Shown piece after piece: positions 40,899-48,479 of a stretch of 64,000 nt of DNA (position 1 is the first letter of the stretch; each line of letters opens with the position of its first letter). The notes beneath the pieces are model-generated. The model saw only the letters and a list, made by a program, of their open reading frames with translations, made no database searches and was not told the origin of the DNA. Origin of the DNA: a virus; IMG/VR virus record IMGVR_UViG_3300032265_003789, positions 1 through 64,000 of that record. The stretch is one strand, 5' to 3'. Both the position numbers and the translations under genes were made by a program.

Positions 40899-41625
40899 CA
40901 AAGGCTCTGGCTTACAAATTCCTTGGCTCAAGCCCAAAATCAACAAGGCTCTAGATTTAATTAAGCAGTGGCTAGAGCTTTGTGATCATCAGGTTTATTG
41001 CGCGGTTTCGGGCGGTAAGGACAGCTTGGTTTTAAGCCATTTAGTGCAACAAGTATATCCAGATTGCCCAAACCTTTGGATTAATCAAGGCCCTTTGGCT
41101 GAATGGGATGATTGTATTGAATTGTTGTCAACTTTCAATAATTTGATTGAATTGTGTCCGAGAAGGTCTTTATTAAAGTTGTATTGTGATTACGGGCTTA
41201 ATTTTGATGGCACAATGCACACAAAATTAGACAAAATCATAAATCAAATTTTAATTTATGATCCACTTGATGAGTACATTGAGCAACATCAAATAAAAGG
41301 TTCTGCCGTAGGGATTAGATCTCAAGAATCAAAAGCAAGACTTTTAAATCTTGCCAGAAGAGGACTATTGTATCAAATGAAAGACAAATCTTGGAAGTGC
41401 TGCGCAATCGGAAAATGGACAACTCAAGATATTTGGAACTATATTGATCACCATAAATTGATCTATCCTGCAATTTATGATTTAGACAGGTATACAGTTA
41501 GAAACGGGCCGCCTAACGGAACTACCGGCGCCAATAGGGGGCGAATAACTTTTCTTAAACGACACTACCCTGAGCTCTATCATCAATTTATTCAAGCTTT
41601 TCCCGAAGTAAAAGACCACTGCTAA
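40888..41625 (+). CDS. cysH: CysH-like PP-loop ATPase of the type IV-B locus
   Basis: 245 aa from TTG 40888 (AGGAG 8 bp upstream). PP-loop AVSGGKDSLVLSH at residues 39-51, then GSAVGIRSQESKARLLNLARRGLLY and KWTTQDIWNYIDHHKLIYPAIYDL, as in PAPS reductase/CysH proteins. It lacks the C-terminal ECGLH-type cysteine of true reductases, so assimilatory sulfate reduction is unlikely. CysH-like genes are a known companion of type IV-B csf loci, where their job is unknown. ATP-PP-loop chemistry on nucleotide or RNA is possible (inference). Confidence 0.85.
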   Translation: MPLSKGSGLQIPWLKPKINKALDLIKQWLELCDHQVYCAVSGGKDSLVLSHLVQQVYPDCPNLWINQGPLAEWDDCIELLSTFNNLIELCPRRSLLKLYCDYGLNFDGTMHTKLDKIINQILIYDPLDEYIEQHQIKGSAVGIRSQESKARLLNLARRGLLYQMKDKSWKCCAIGKWTTQDIWNYIDHHKLIYPAIYDLDRYTVRNGPPNGTTGANRGRITFLKRHYPELYHQFIQAFPEVKDHC

Positions 41626-41641
41626 AATATTTTCCCAAATT

Positions 41642-41685
41642 AAGTATAAATACTTATTGACCCCTAATAGGAAATGGATTAAGCT
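41642..41685 (+). promoter_or_regulatory. Operator and promoter for the 41719-42450 pair
   Basis: AAGTATaaATACTT (41642-41655; both arms changed so the palindrome is kept), -35 TTGACC (41657-41662), 17 bp, -10 TAAGCT (41680-41685), then AAAAGTTAAGAAATTAATTA and GGAGATACGAG before the ATG. Confidence 0.75.
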
Positions 41686-41718
41686 ATAAAAGTTAAGAAA
41701 TTAATTAGGAGATACGAG

Positions 41719-41946
41719 ATGTCAATGGAATTATTTTTACGTGACGGCAAGTTGTATTACAGAACCGCTAAAGGGGACGTATTTGTCCTCAACGGACTAC
41801 GTAGCGAGATCATCAGAAACCCTTTCAATTATTTGGTTCACAGCGCAGTCTGTGACGCCACGGATACTTTCAACCTTATTGCCTCAAAAGAGGTAATCGC
41901 TGATCTAGTAGAATCTCTAGAAGCAGCCAGTGAAGTCGGATTTTAG
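41719..41946 (+). CDS. Small hypothetical early protein
   Basis: 75 aa, MSMELFLRDGKLYYRTAKGD...; strand-rich start, helical acidic end (ASKEVIADLVESLEAASEVGF). Expressed from the operator-bearing promoter just upstream, with 41965 as second gene. Confidence 0.6.
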   Translation: MSMELFLRDGKLYYRTAKGDVFVLNGLRSEIIRNPFNYLVHSAVCDATDTFNLIASKEVIADLVESLEAASEVGF

Positions 41947-41964
41947 CAGATTTAGGAGAAAATC

Positions 41965-42450
41965 ATGAAACCAATCAATACTACCGCCAGATTGTACTTT
42001 CAAATTGAAAACCTTGAATTGTCCGAGGTTGTGAGAATTTGCCAGCTAACTAAATGCTTAGAGGACAATCCCCTCCTAGGCTACCTTGCCAGAATTGGCA
42101 GTTTTGCCCCCACGTCTGTAGAAGACTGGTTGTCAATTGTCAACCTGTGTCAGAAAGAAATCCAAAGGGTTGGCTATGTTTTTAGCTCACTAGATACAAC
42201 AGTGGAGCTAAAAGATTTTGTAGATATAGCCAGCGATGGACACGCGGTTACAGGTCTAAGTTACGACCGTGGCAATTATCAAATTGTCATTACACACAAA
42301 TGGGATTCAACATCCCTGCGCTCTTGGGCAGTAGAATTTCATTGCAATGAGGTCACTTCGCAATTTGAGAATTTTAGATTTGAGGTGGCAGACGCCATCG
42401 CATCTCAAAGAGCAATCACTAGGAAGATCTCGCATCTGCTAGCTGCCTAG
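41965..42450 (+). CDS. Hypothetical early protein
   Basis: 161 aa, MKPINTTARLYFQIENLELS...; alpha/beta with IVNLCQKEIQRVGYVFSSLDTTVEL, DRGNYQIVITHKWDSTSLRSWAVEF. TTAGGAGAAAATC ribosome site. Second gene of the pair directly after the csf locus; unknown. Confidence 0.6.
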   Translation: MKPINTTARLYFQIENLELSEVVRICQLTKCLEDNPLLGYLARIGSFAPTSVEDWLSIVNLCQKEIQRVGYVFSSLDTTVELKDFVDIASDGHAVTGLSYDRGNYQIVITHKWDSTSLRSWAVEFHCNEVTSQFENFRFEVADAIASQRAITRKISHLLAA

Positions 42451-42552
42451 TATAATAGAAGTTGACTTTAAGATTTGTACGATGTAGCCTTGGCAATTGC
42501 CAGGGCTATTGTTATTGATAAGATAAGTGTATTATTTATATTTTTAATACAT

Positions 42553-43329
42553 ATGGCTTTACGAGTTACCTTGAGCGAATCAGGTGATTATGCTCTCACA
42601 ATAGATGCTGCTGATTTGGAGCAAATAACATCTCAGGTCACTGGGATTTTTGATTTAAAATCTTTAAATGTTCCAGCCGCTAATCTAGCGGGAGATGCTC
42701 TCCCTCAATCGATTAATCAGCCTCTTAATGATTTTCAATATCGCTATACTCTTACGGTAGATACTTCAAATTTGCAGCAAATCCCACCTCAAGTTACTGC
42801 AATTCTAAATTTACAATCAAATAGTTCAACAGCTCCAGTTTTGCCAAAGCCAGTTCCTCTAGTTCTGCCTCGACTGCCTAGTCAGGCTCAAATCGATGCG
42901 CGTTTCAAGTACCTCAACAATACAATCAAACAACTTTTAAAATCCGAGTTAGGGCAGTACGAATTAGTCAAAGCAAGCAAGGTGATCAAGACATTGCCAG
43001 CGGTTTGGACTGAGCCACCTGTATTGCCAACAGAATACAGGATGAAAGAAAAATCTGGTATCGAGGTGATAATCTCCAGAGAAAGCGATCTTTCACAGCA
43101 ATCAGCCTTCAACAACGTATTGGAGCTCTACGAAAAATACACGCTGACACTGAGGCAATATGACACAGCAAAAACAACTCAACTTGCAGTGACTAAATTG
43201 CTCAACTCCAATCTTTTTGTGATTATTGATCAACCTAGGACTGTACCCTATACCCAGCTCAGCAGCGGTCTAGTCTACGAAACCACAACCGTCAAGATCA
43301 CCTCAGCTAGTTGGTATTTAAGGAGTTAA
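42553..43329 (+). CDS. Tail fibre/adaptor with duplicated N-terminal domain
   Basis: 258 aa from ATG 42553. Residues 1-40 (MALRVTLSESGDYALTIDAADLEQITSQVTGIFDL) and about 60-100 (FQYRYTLTVDTSNLQQIPPQVTAILNL) are two copies of one domain. The same domain starts the large fibre at 27145-29853, pointing to a shared virion anchor. The C-terminal half is helical, then a strand-rich end. Sits before the tail tube gene. Confidence 0.65.
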   Translation: MALRVTLSESGDYALTIDAADLEQITSQVTGIFDLKSLNVPAANLAGDALPQSINQPLNDFQYRYTLTVDTSNLQQIPPQVTAILNLQSNSSTAPVLPKPVPLVLPRLPSQAQIDARFKYLNNTIKQLLKSELGQYELVKASKVIKTLPAVWTEPPVLPTEYRMKEKSGIEVIISRESDLSQQSAFNNVLELYEKYTLTLRQYDTAKTTQLAVTKLLNSNLFVIIDQPRTVPYTQLSSGLVYETTTVKITSASWYLRS

Positions 43330-43343
43330 TACAGCTATGTTAA

Positions 43344-43380
43344 AATACAAATAAACTTAATCGATTAAGGTATTTGTATT
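43344..43380 (+). promoter_or_regulatory. 37-bp near-perfect palindrome before the tail tube gene
   Basis: AATACAAATA arm, inner palindrome CTTAATCGATTAAG, then TATTTGTATT; symmetric except for one mismatched pair of positions in each arm. Ends 5 bp before the ATG at 43385. Likely operator or mRNA hairpin controlling this highly expressed gene. Confidence 0.65.
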
Positions 43381-43384
43381 AAAT

Positions 43385-44332
43385 ATGGCAGTTTTAAATT
43401 ATTCACGTGTTGTCAACGACAAGACCTCATACACTCCAGGTCAAGACACTAAAATTTTAATTTCTCCCGCGTACGCGCGCGGTAGCGCTGTGCCCTTTGT
43501 CACAGTTTATTTAGCTGGTAACGCGACCCCTCAAGGTGCAAGTGCAACTGTTGAAGTAGTTGTTGCCAATGGTGTAATTGTTGACTTGACAATTACTAAT
43601 GGTGGAGAGGGTTACAACGATGGCGCGGTCATTTCTTTCTCTGGCTCAGGCAGTGGCGCTAGCGCTACTTTGATTGTTGAAGGCGGTGTGGTTACTGGCT
43701 ATAGTGACCTAATTGGTGGTATTGGCTATGGCGCAACTGGCACTACTGCTACAATTGTTGGTTTTACAAACGCTAGTGGGGCGATTACAGTTGGTACTCA
43801 AGAGCTGATTCTAGATGCTCCCTTGCCAGATCTCTATGAAGGTACTAGATTACCTTTTCTAGATAATGGCGTACTCAAACCAGTGTACGTCTCACAATTT
43901 ACCCCAGCAGGTAGCCAAGCTGTGCCAATTCTGCCTAGCAGATATAATATTGCTGTTAGCGCTCAAGCAAAGGTAAAAGCTTTTATCCCTCTGTTTAGTG
44001 CAAACCAAGTTAACCTTGATCAAAAAGCAGACGTGATTAAAGAGCTTAACTTCAGCGCTGGCTTGTTCTACCAAAAAGCGGTCACTGGAATTGACGGTAC
44101 AGCTTCAGCTCAAGGTACCCAGGTCTACGGAGACCCTGGGTTAAACGTACTTGAAAGAGCAAACCTTAACGCTCAGTTAGTATACGTGACCGTGCTCAAA
44201 GGCTCCCAGCGTGGCGGCGCATCTTTTGAAGCGATTGTTGCTGGCTTGCCTGAATCTGTACAAAGAAACGGGTTCTTCCAGCAAACAATCAATTTTGAGC
44301 CTAGTGGCGCTGTTGATAAATTTGATTATTAA
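43385..44332 (+). CDS. Major tail (tube) protein
   Basis: 315 aa, beta-rich. Residues about 45-125 form a Gly-rich repeat domain (GASATVEVVVANGVIVDLTITNGGEGYNDGAVISFSGSGSGASATLIVEGGVVTGY) like surface Ig/GxGY-type insertions of phage tail tubes. C-terminus QRNGFFQQTINFEPSGAVDKFDY. It is followed by two small genes with a likely frameshift, the typical tube-then-chaperone order. No direct family match recalled, so the call leans on context. Confidence 0.6.
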   Translation: MAVLNYSRVVNDKTSYTPGQDTKILISPAYARGSAVPFVTVYLAGNATPQGASATVEVVVANGVIVDLTITNGGEGYNDGAVISFSGSGSGASATLIVEGGVVTGYSDLIGGIGYGATGTTATIVGFTNASGAITVGTQELILDAPLPDLYEGTRLPFLDNGVLKPVYVSQFTPAGSQAVPILPSRYNIAVSAQAKVKAFIPLFSANQVNLDQKADVIKELNFSAGLFYQKAVTGIDGTASAQGTQVYGDPGLNVLERANLNAQLVYVTVLKGSQRGGASFEAIVAGLPESVQRNGFFQQTINFEPSGAVDKFDY

Positions 44333-44588
44333 GCAGCAAAATCAATTTGAGATATTACGCTCTCACTGGAGTGAGGGCGATCTCATTTGGATAGCAAACG
44401 CTAGGAGATATAGGCAAAAACTCCTAGCTAATTTTTGCTATTTTGCCCCGACAATCAGGCAAAATATTTTGATTTTATATCCAGATGAGGCGAAATCCCA
44501 AAGTATTAAAATAGTAATACCGCGCGAGCTTTTGCATCAAAGTTCAGCGCGTTTACTCACCAATTTTGAACTATCAATCCAAACATGA
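44322..44588 (+). CDS. Small protein between tail tube and chaperone genes
   Basis: 88 aa from TTG 44322, overlapping the tube stop; reads LIIKQQNQFEILRSHWSEGDLIWIANARRYRQKLL...; ends with ATGA overlap into 44585. The open frame goes back to 44211 but inside the tube gene. Unknown, possibly tail completion. Confidence 0.5.
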   Translation: MIIKQQNQFEILRSHWSEGDLIWIANARRYRQKLLANFCYFAPTIRQNILILYPDEAKSQSIKIVIPRELLHQSSARLLTNFELSIQT

Positions 44589-45229
44589 CCTCATTACTTA
44601 GTAAATTCAAGCCCAGTATTTATTTTTTAGAAATCAAACCAGAGTGGATCGAATTTAGCTACAACTCTCCAGAATTCGACCTGCTCGATAAGATAGCCAG
44701 CCAAAATAAAGAAGGAACTATCGGGCTTAGCCTGCTCAAGCGCCATGGCATTCATCCCAGCGAGGATGAGGCAATTAAAGAAATTCACGAAGCTTATCTA
44801 GATTGTGCCAAGCAATATTTCAATACAATCAAGCTAATCTCTGAGAGCACAAGCTTAACCCCTAGCGAGGTCACATCTCGCACTTCACCTCAGCTTTTAG
44901 AGGAAATTGACGCGCTCTCTCTAGAGTCAGATAAAGCCAAACTTGCCCAGGCTAAAAGGGATTTAAAGCAAGAAAATGCGGCTATTGCCGAGCGACTAGC
45001 TCCCTATAATGAGCAATACAACCAAGTGCAAGCTGACTACAATACCAGCTTTGATAACTATTACGTGGCGCTCATATCCCTGTTTCTCTCTGGCAAAAGA
45101 CTAGAATCCAGTGTTGCTTTTACCAGCGAGAATGTGCGCAATCTCCACAGTGGCTTGCGCTCTGCCCTAGCAAATTTTGTGACTAACGAGATCAACGGCT
45201 GGAGCTCTAGTGAGGGGAAGCAGAACTGA
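44585..45229 (+). CDS. Probable tail assembly chaperone (G-type)
   Basis: 214 aa, MTSLLSKFKPSIYFLEIKPEW...; middle is strongly helical and charged (LDALSLESDKAKLAQAKRDLKQENAAIAERLAPYNEQYNQVQADY). Position between tube and a frame-shifted partner ORF matches the G/GT chaperone pair of siphophages. Sequence alone would not identify it. See the slippery site at 45214. Confidence 0.5.
   Translation: MTSLLSKFKPSIYFLEIKPEWIEFSYNSPEFDLLDKIASQNKEGTIGLSLLKRHGIHPSEDEAIKEIHEAYLDCAKQYFNTIKLISESTSLTPSEVTSRTSPQLLEEIDALSLESDKAKLAQAKRDLKQENAAIAERLAPYNEQYNQVQADYNTSFDNYYVALISLFLSGKRLESSVAFTSENVRNLHSGLRSALANFVTNEINGWSSSEGKQN
45214..45220 (+). other. Candidate -1 ribosomal slippage site GGGGAAG
   Basis: In frame of the 44585 gene the codons read GAG GGG AAG CAG AAC TGA. 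The -1 frame opens at 45214, right after its own stop at 45211, and stays open to 45681. P-site re-pairing on GGG would be perfect; the A-site pairing is imperfect. Confidence 0.4.
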
Positions 45230-45681
45230 GCGACAATCTAATCGAGGCTCAGATTGAATATTACAATCTGCCTCAGCCGGATTGGGAAGAGGTTTTTTAC
45301 CAGTGGATTGCCTATGGTTTGCCTCTAGATGATTTTTACAATATGCCCAAAAACCAGATTCTCAAGATTTGGCAAGGAGTAAAGAAAGTCAAAGCTGAGG
45401 AGATAAACGCTCAATCCCTAAGCGCGGCAAATTTGGCTTATATGGCGTACGAGTATATCAGGGATCACGAGAAATCTGCAGGCAAAGACCTACAAGATTT
45501 TCTACCTTTTGACCTGCGCTCAATAGAGCAGGCTGAATTAATAGATCCCAAGACGGCGCAAATAATCATCAAAGCTAGAGATAGCGGACTATTGCCACCA
45601 AGAATTTTTAAAGAGATTACTGGAGTAACAGAGCTACATGCGCAAATCGTTAAATTGGGAACCAAGTCAGAGCCTGATTGA
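45226..45681 (+). CDS. Probable T-part of the tail assembly chaperone (start uncertain)
   Basis: No ATG or GTG is available. CTG at 45226 or TTG at 45319 are the only start-like codons. The 93 bases before 45319 read as coding-like protein (SDNLIEAQIEYYNLPQPDWEEVFYQWIAYG). The gene may therefore be made by -1 frameshift from 44585 or start at CTG. The rest is helical (KIWQGVKKVKAEEINAQSLSAANLAYMAYEYIRDH), with HhH-like DPKTAQIIIKARDSGLLPPRIFKEITGVTE at the end. Confidence 0.6.
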   Translation: MSDNLIEAQIEYYNLPQPDWEEVFYQWIAYGLPLDDFYNMPKNQILKIWQGVKKVKAEEINAQSLSAANLAYMAYEYIRDHEKSAGKDLQDFLPFDLRSIEQAELIDPKTAQIIIKARDSGLLPPRIFKEITGVTELHAQIVKLGTKSEPD

Positions 45682-45922
45682 AGTTGATATCCACCAGGCT
45701 GCTAGAAGGCTAAACAAGATAATTTCAGACTGCATAGAGAACAACTGGGATTCCACCAAGCAAATTTATATAGACCGCCACAATATAATCAGATGGCTTT
45801 CAATCCCTGGCGAAGATTGTATCTGCCTAGGCTCAATCAAGGAGCTGCACAATAAAGCTCCCAAAGAGGATCCCTTTTGGTACTATGCCAATTTAATCAA
45901 ATCAAAGAAGCGATTGAGCTAG
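45638..45922 (+). CDS. Small hypothetical protein ending the tail chaperone operon
   Basis: 94 aa, MRKSLNWEPSQSLIEVDIHQAARRLNKIISDC...; basic C-terminus (LIKSKKRLS). Overlaps 45 bp with the previous ORF and 21 bp antiparallel with 45902-46219. Unknown. Confidence 0.5.
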   Translation: MRKSLNWEPSQSLIEVDIHQAARRLNKIISDCIENNWDSTKQIYIDRHNIIRWLSIPGEDCICLGSIKELHNKAPKEDPFWYYANLIKSKKRLS

Positions 45923-46219
45923 TAGTTCTCTAGCTTTATTGAGAAATATTTGAGCAATTATTGCTTGATTTTTGCCAGTGATTTCGGCATTTACAACTAT
46001 GCCTAGCAATAGATCAACTAGCTTATCTTGACCCTTGAGCTGTGGAGAATATGGGGTCAGATTATCGTCAATTCTATGATCTTCAAATTGCCCAATTAAC
46101 TGGTTGAACTGGGCAATATAACTAGCGTCAAACCTGTAATATTTGTCAATATAAACGCAATCAGCAATCCAACTGGAGAGAGCCGATTTTATTGTCGCCA
46201 GTGTTGTTAATGTCTGCAT
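45902..46219 (-). CDS. Small protein of the W-x3-C cluster
   Basis: 105 aa, MQTLTTLATIKSALSSWIADCVYIDKYY...LLLGIVVNAEITGKNQAIIAQIFLNKARELL. The SSWIADC start resembles NWLADC and DWLKNC in the two genes upstream, so the three may be diverged paralogues. Overlaps the 3' end of 46161-46565 by 59 bp. Confidence 0.5.
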   Translation of the reverse strand: MQTLTTLATIKSALSSWIADCVYIDKYYRFDASYIAQFNQLIGQFEDHRIDDNLTPYSPQLKGQDKLVDLLLGIVVNAEITGKNQAIIAQIFLNKARELLAQSLL

Positions 46220-46565
46220 GTATTGATTTTACAATACTGGAGATTTTGTCGTAATATTCTGCTTCAATGTAGTATTTGGAGGGATTAAAACTATTTGGAT
46301 CGCACGAGCTAGCATCATATAAAGCCTGCTCAAGCAGGATCAATAATTGGTCTGTCAAACTGCCTGACCAAAGCTCAACTTCTTTCCAGCGATCCAGTTC
46401 TTCAGTTAGATCAAACAAATAAACTGCGTGAAAAACATAGATTTTACTGACAATGAATTCGTCATCCTCCTCGTTTTCAAAGTACTCTATGTCTTGAAAA
46501 TCTTCTTGGCAATTCTTAAGCCAATCTTGGACAAGGTCTAATAATTGTTTTAGTGATTCTGTCAT
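46161..46565 (-). CDS. Small acidic protein of the W-x3-C cluster
   Basis: 134 aa from ATG 46565 (ATGA overlap with the upstream gene). LLDLVQDWLKNCQEDFQDIEYFENEEDDEFIVSKIYVFHAVYLFDLTEELDRWKEVELW is acidic and helical. Related in pattern to 46562-46873. Function unknown. Confidence 0.6.
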   Translation of the reverse strand: MTESLKQLLDLVQDWLKNCQEDFQDIEYFENEEDDEFIVSKIYVFHAVYLFDLTEELDRWKEVELWSGSLTDQLLILLEQALYDASSCDPNSFNPSKYYIEAEYYDKISSIVKSIHADINNTGDNKIGSLQLDC

Positions 46566-46873
46566 ATCCTTTTTTGTATTGGTTTCGTAAATTTGACAAT
46601 GTCTTGGTAAATTTTGGGCTCTGTACAAACATGCAAAGGACTAGAATCTTCATACCAAGAAACGTCCAGCATTTGCTCTAAAGCTTTTAACAAAAAAAAC
46701 AAATGCCATTTGATATGATAGTCATCCCACAGTTTTAATTGATCGAATATTTGATCAGAATACTCCACTGGATAGATATAGTAGGGCAATTCTTGTTCAT
46801 TTTGAGGCTCTATAAGTTGACAATCTGCTAACCAGTTGTCGACTAGGGCTAATAATTCTTCTTCTGACGGCAT
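46562..46873 (-). CDS. Small acidic protein of the W-x3-C cluster
   Basis: 103 aa, MPSEEELLALVDNWLADCQLIEPQ...YSDQIFDQLKLWDDYHIKWHLFFLLKALEQML. Shared outline with its neighbour: helix with W-L-x-x-C, acidic loop, hydrophobic helix pair. Unknown. Confidence 0.6.
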   Translation of the reverse strand: MPSEEELLALVDNWLADCQLIEPQNEQELPYYIYPVEYSDQIFDQLKLWDDYHIKWHLFFLLKALEQMLDVSWYEDSSPLHVCTEPKIYQDIVKFTKPIQKRI

Positions 46874-46891
46874 AATTGTTTCTTATGTAGA

Positions 46892-46911
46892 TAGCTGGGT
46901 GATTAGCCCAG
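46892..46911 (+). repeat. 20-bp hairpin repeat, copy 1
   Basis: TAGCTGGGTGATTAGCCCAG, a CTGGG/CCCAG-type stem-loop, identical at 47356-47375. Each copy sits just upstream of a minus-strand gene start and just after the stop of another. Lacks a T tract, so an RNA hairpin or processing site is as likely as a terminator. Confidence 0.7.
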
Positions 46912-46920
46912 TTTGTAAGG

Positions 46921-47328
46921 TTAATCAAAAGACCACAATGCAGTGGAGTCACCAAGTTGCTTAGGCCACCTATACCTTTCCTCAAGACTTAAAAGTTTTC
47001 CATCAACTAAAACCTTGGCTTTAAGTGCAGACAATACCATTTCATGGTATTGCACAGGAATAATACAAATCGAATCAGGATTGTACGCATCAAGTGCATT
47101 TTTAGCGTAGACAAATTTATCTACTAACCACAAAGCCTCTATTAATTCCTCATAATGCGGCAAATCATCATCAGAAAGCCCACAATGTTCCAAGAGAATT
47201 TGTTGAAATTTTTTCAACCAACTATAGGTAAATTTGCAAAAATCTCCTTCTATTTTGCGACTATTAGCCCATATAGAAGCTTCTAAAATCACTAAATTTT
47301 GCTTTGGTGATATGACATTTGATAACAT
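46921..47328 (-). CDS. Hypothetical protein of the minus-strand cluster
   Basis: 135 aa, MLSNVISPKQNLVILEASIW...; FCKFTYSWLKKFQQILLEHCGLSDDDLPHYEELIEALWLVDKFVYA has the same kind of helix-Cys-acidic pattern as the three smaller neighbours, in a longer form. GGAGAATC ribosome site. Unknown. Confidence 0.6.
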   Translation of the reverse strand: MLSNVISPKQNLVILEASIWANSRKIEGDFCKFTYSWLKKFQQILLEHCGLSDDDLPHYEELIEALWLVDKFVYAKNALDAYNPDSICIIPVQYHEMVLSALKAKVLVDGKLLSLEERYRWPKQLGDSTALWSFD

Positions 47329-47355
47329 AAGCGATTCTCCTAAGATTGATAATTT

Positions 47356-47375
47356 TAGCTGGGTGATTAGCCCAG
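47356..47375 (+). repeat. 20-bp hairpin repeat, copy 2
   Basis: Identical to 46892-46911, between 46921-47328 and 47388-48329. Confidence 0.7.
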
Positions 47376-47387
47376 CTAATAAGGTTA

Positions 47388-48329
47388 TTAGAACGGCATC
47401 AAATCGGCATTTTTAGCATCAACAGTTTCTATTTCATCATCAACTGTATCAATAATAGCTTGAGCCTTTTTGCCACCGGGCAAGGCAAATTCCAAGTTGT
47501 CTTGGTGTAAATCCCTGAGTTGCTGTCCAAACTTTGTAGAAGCGCTAACCAACATAGACTCAATGCTCACCCCAAAATGCTTGACAGTTTTACCCTTGCT
47601 GTCAACCTCTTGAAATTTGCCCAGAGCAACGCTAGGAGTAGATAGTGTCTCAACAACAATCTGAGGACTGTTGGCGCCGGGCTTTTCCAAACCCAGTTTT
47701 AGGTCAATTACAATGCGAGCTCTGCCAGCCGGTGAGATTATAGAAGGCGGTTTTTTGATGCTCGCAAAATAGGACTTTTCAAAATTGACATAAGTATCTA
47801 CAATAGCTTGTCCAATTGCGTATCCTCCAGCGCCCTTTAATTTGAGTTGTAATGGTTTGCTGTGAAGAGTCTGATTTTTTTCATCAACAAACATCAAAAG
47901 GTAGCGCGTGATTGACCGCCAGCTTTTTTGATCATCGGAGCTGAGACCTTTAATTAATTCGTGGTAATTGGTTGATGCTGAATTGGCAGAATCTCCAAAA
48001 TACAGCCCTTCGTATCGCCAATTTTCATAAGAATTTTTTTTGTATGCTTCGGGACGTGAACGCTGAATTACAACAAACCTTGGCGATTTGGTTAGATACC
48101 CATGTGTTGGTTCATCGTCAACAAATTCTATATCAATATCATCCCAATTGTTATCAGGCTCAAATCCCACCTCAGTGGCTTGCTCTTGCGCTAGGAAAAA
48201 CCCCCAAGGTTTGTTGTCTTTTGCAATGTTTTTTAGTGAATCGTTTTTGACGTTCACTACCTGAACCCAAGGTCTTACCAATGGTTGCGCGATCTCGTTT
48301 TCGAATTCGTTGCTAAATGTGTTGCTCAT
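47388..48329 (-). CDS. Conserved-looking cyanobacterial/phage protein, unknown function
   Basis: 313 aa from ATG 48329 (MSNTFSNEFENEIAQPLVRPWVQVVNVKND). Reads like a family of cyanobacterial mobile-element proteins that I recall only as uncharacterised. Seen: VRPWVQVVN, GFFLAQEQATEVGF, PRFVVIQRSRPEAYKK, LQLKLKGAGGYAIGQAI, an acidic C-terminal tail (DTVDDEIETVDAKNADLMPF) like that of single-strand DNA-binding proteins. It lies divergently beside the sliding clamp gene, so a role in replication is possible (inference). Confidence 0.6.
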   Translation of the reverse strand: MSNTFSNEFENEIAQPLVRPWVQVVNVKNDSLKNIAKDNKPWGFFLAQEQATEVGFEPDNNWDDIDIEFVDDEPTHGYLTKSPRFVVIQRSRPEAYKKNSYENWRYEGLYFGDSANSASTNYHELIKGLSSDDQKSWRSITRYLLMFVDEKNQTLHSKPLQLKLKGAGGYAIGQAIVDTYVNFEKSYFASIKKPPSIISPAGRARIVIDLKLGLEKPGANSPQIVVETLSTPSVALGKFQEVDSKGKTVKHFGVSIESMLVSASTKFGQQLRDLHQDNLEFALPGGKKAQAIIDTVDDEIETVDAKNADLMPF

Positions 48330-48479
48330 GATTGTTACTCGTAATGTTAGTTTTACTCTGTTGAGTAATTTTGATTCTAAAGGGTTGCTATCTTCCTTGT
48401 CAATAGGTATATCGATCACTTGGCTAATCGCTGGCTTATTGTACAATCAAGGTAAATCAATCAACACAAATAATGTCTT

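Noticed and set aside
40888-41625. True PAPS reductase (CysH) for sulfate assimilation
   Set aside because: PP-loop is present but the C-terminal ECGLH-type cysteine motif is missing, and the gene is coupled to csf3.
36356-42450. CRISPR array, DinG helicase, Cas10-like or Cas1/Cas2 near the csf genes
   Set aside because: No short repeats with unique spacers, and no helicase, HD/GGDD or integrase ORF in this region or elsewhere in the window.
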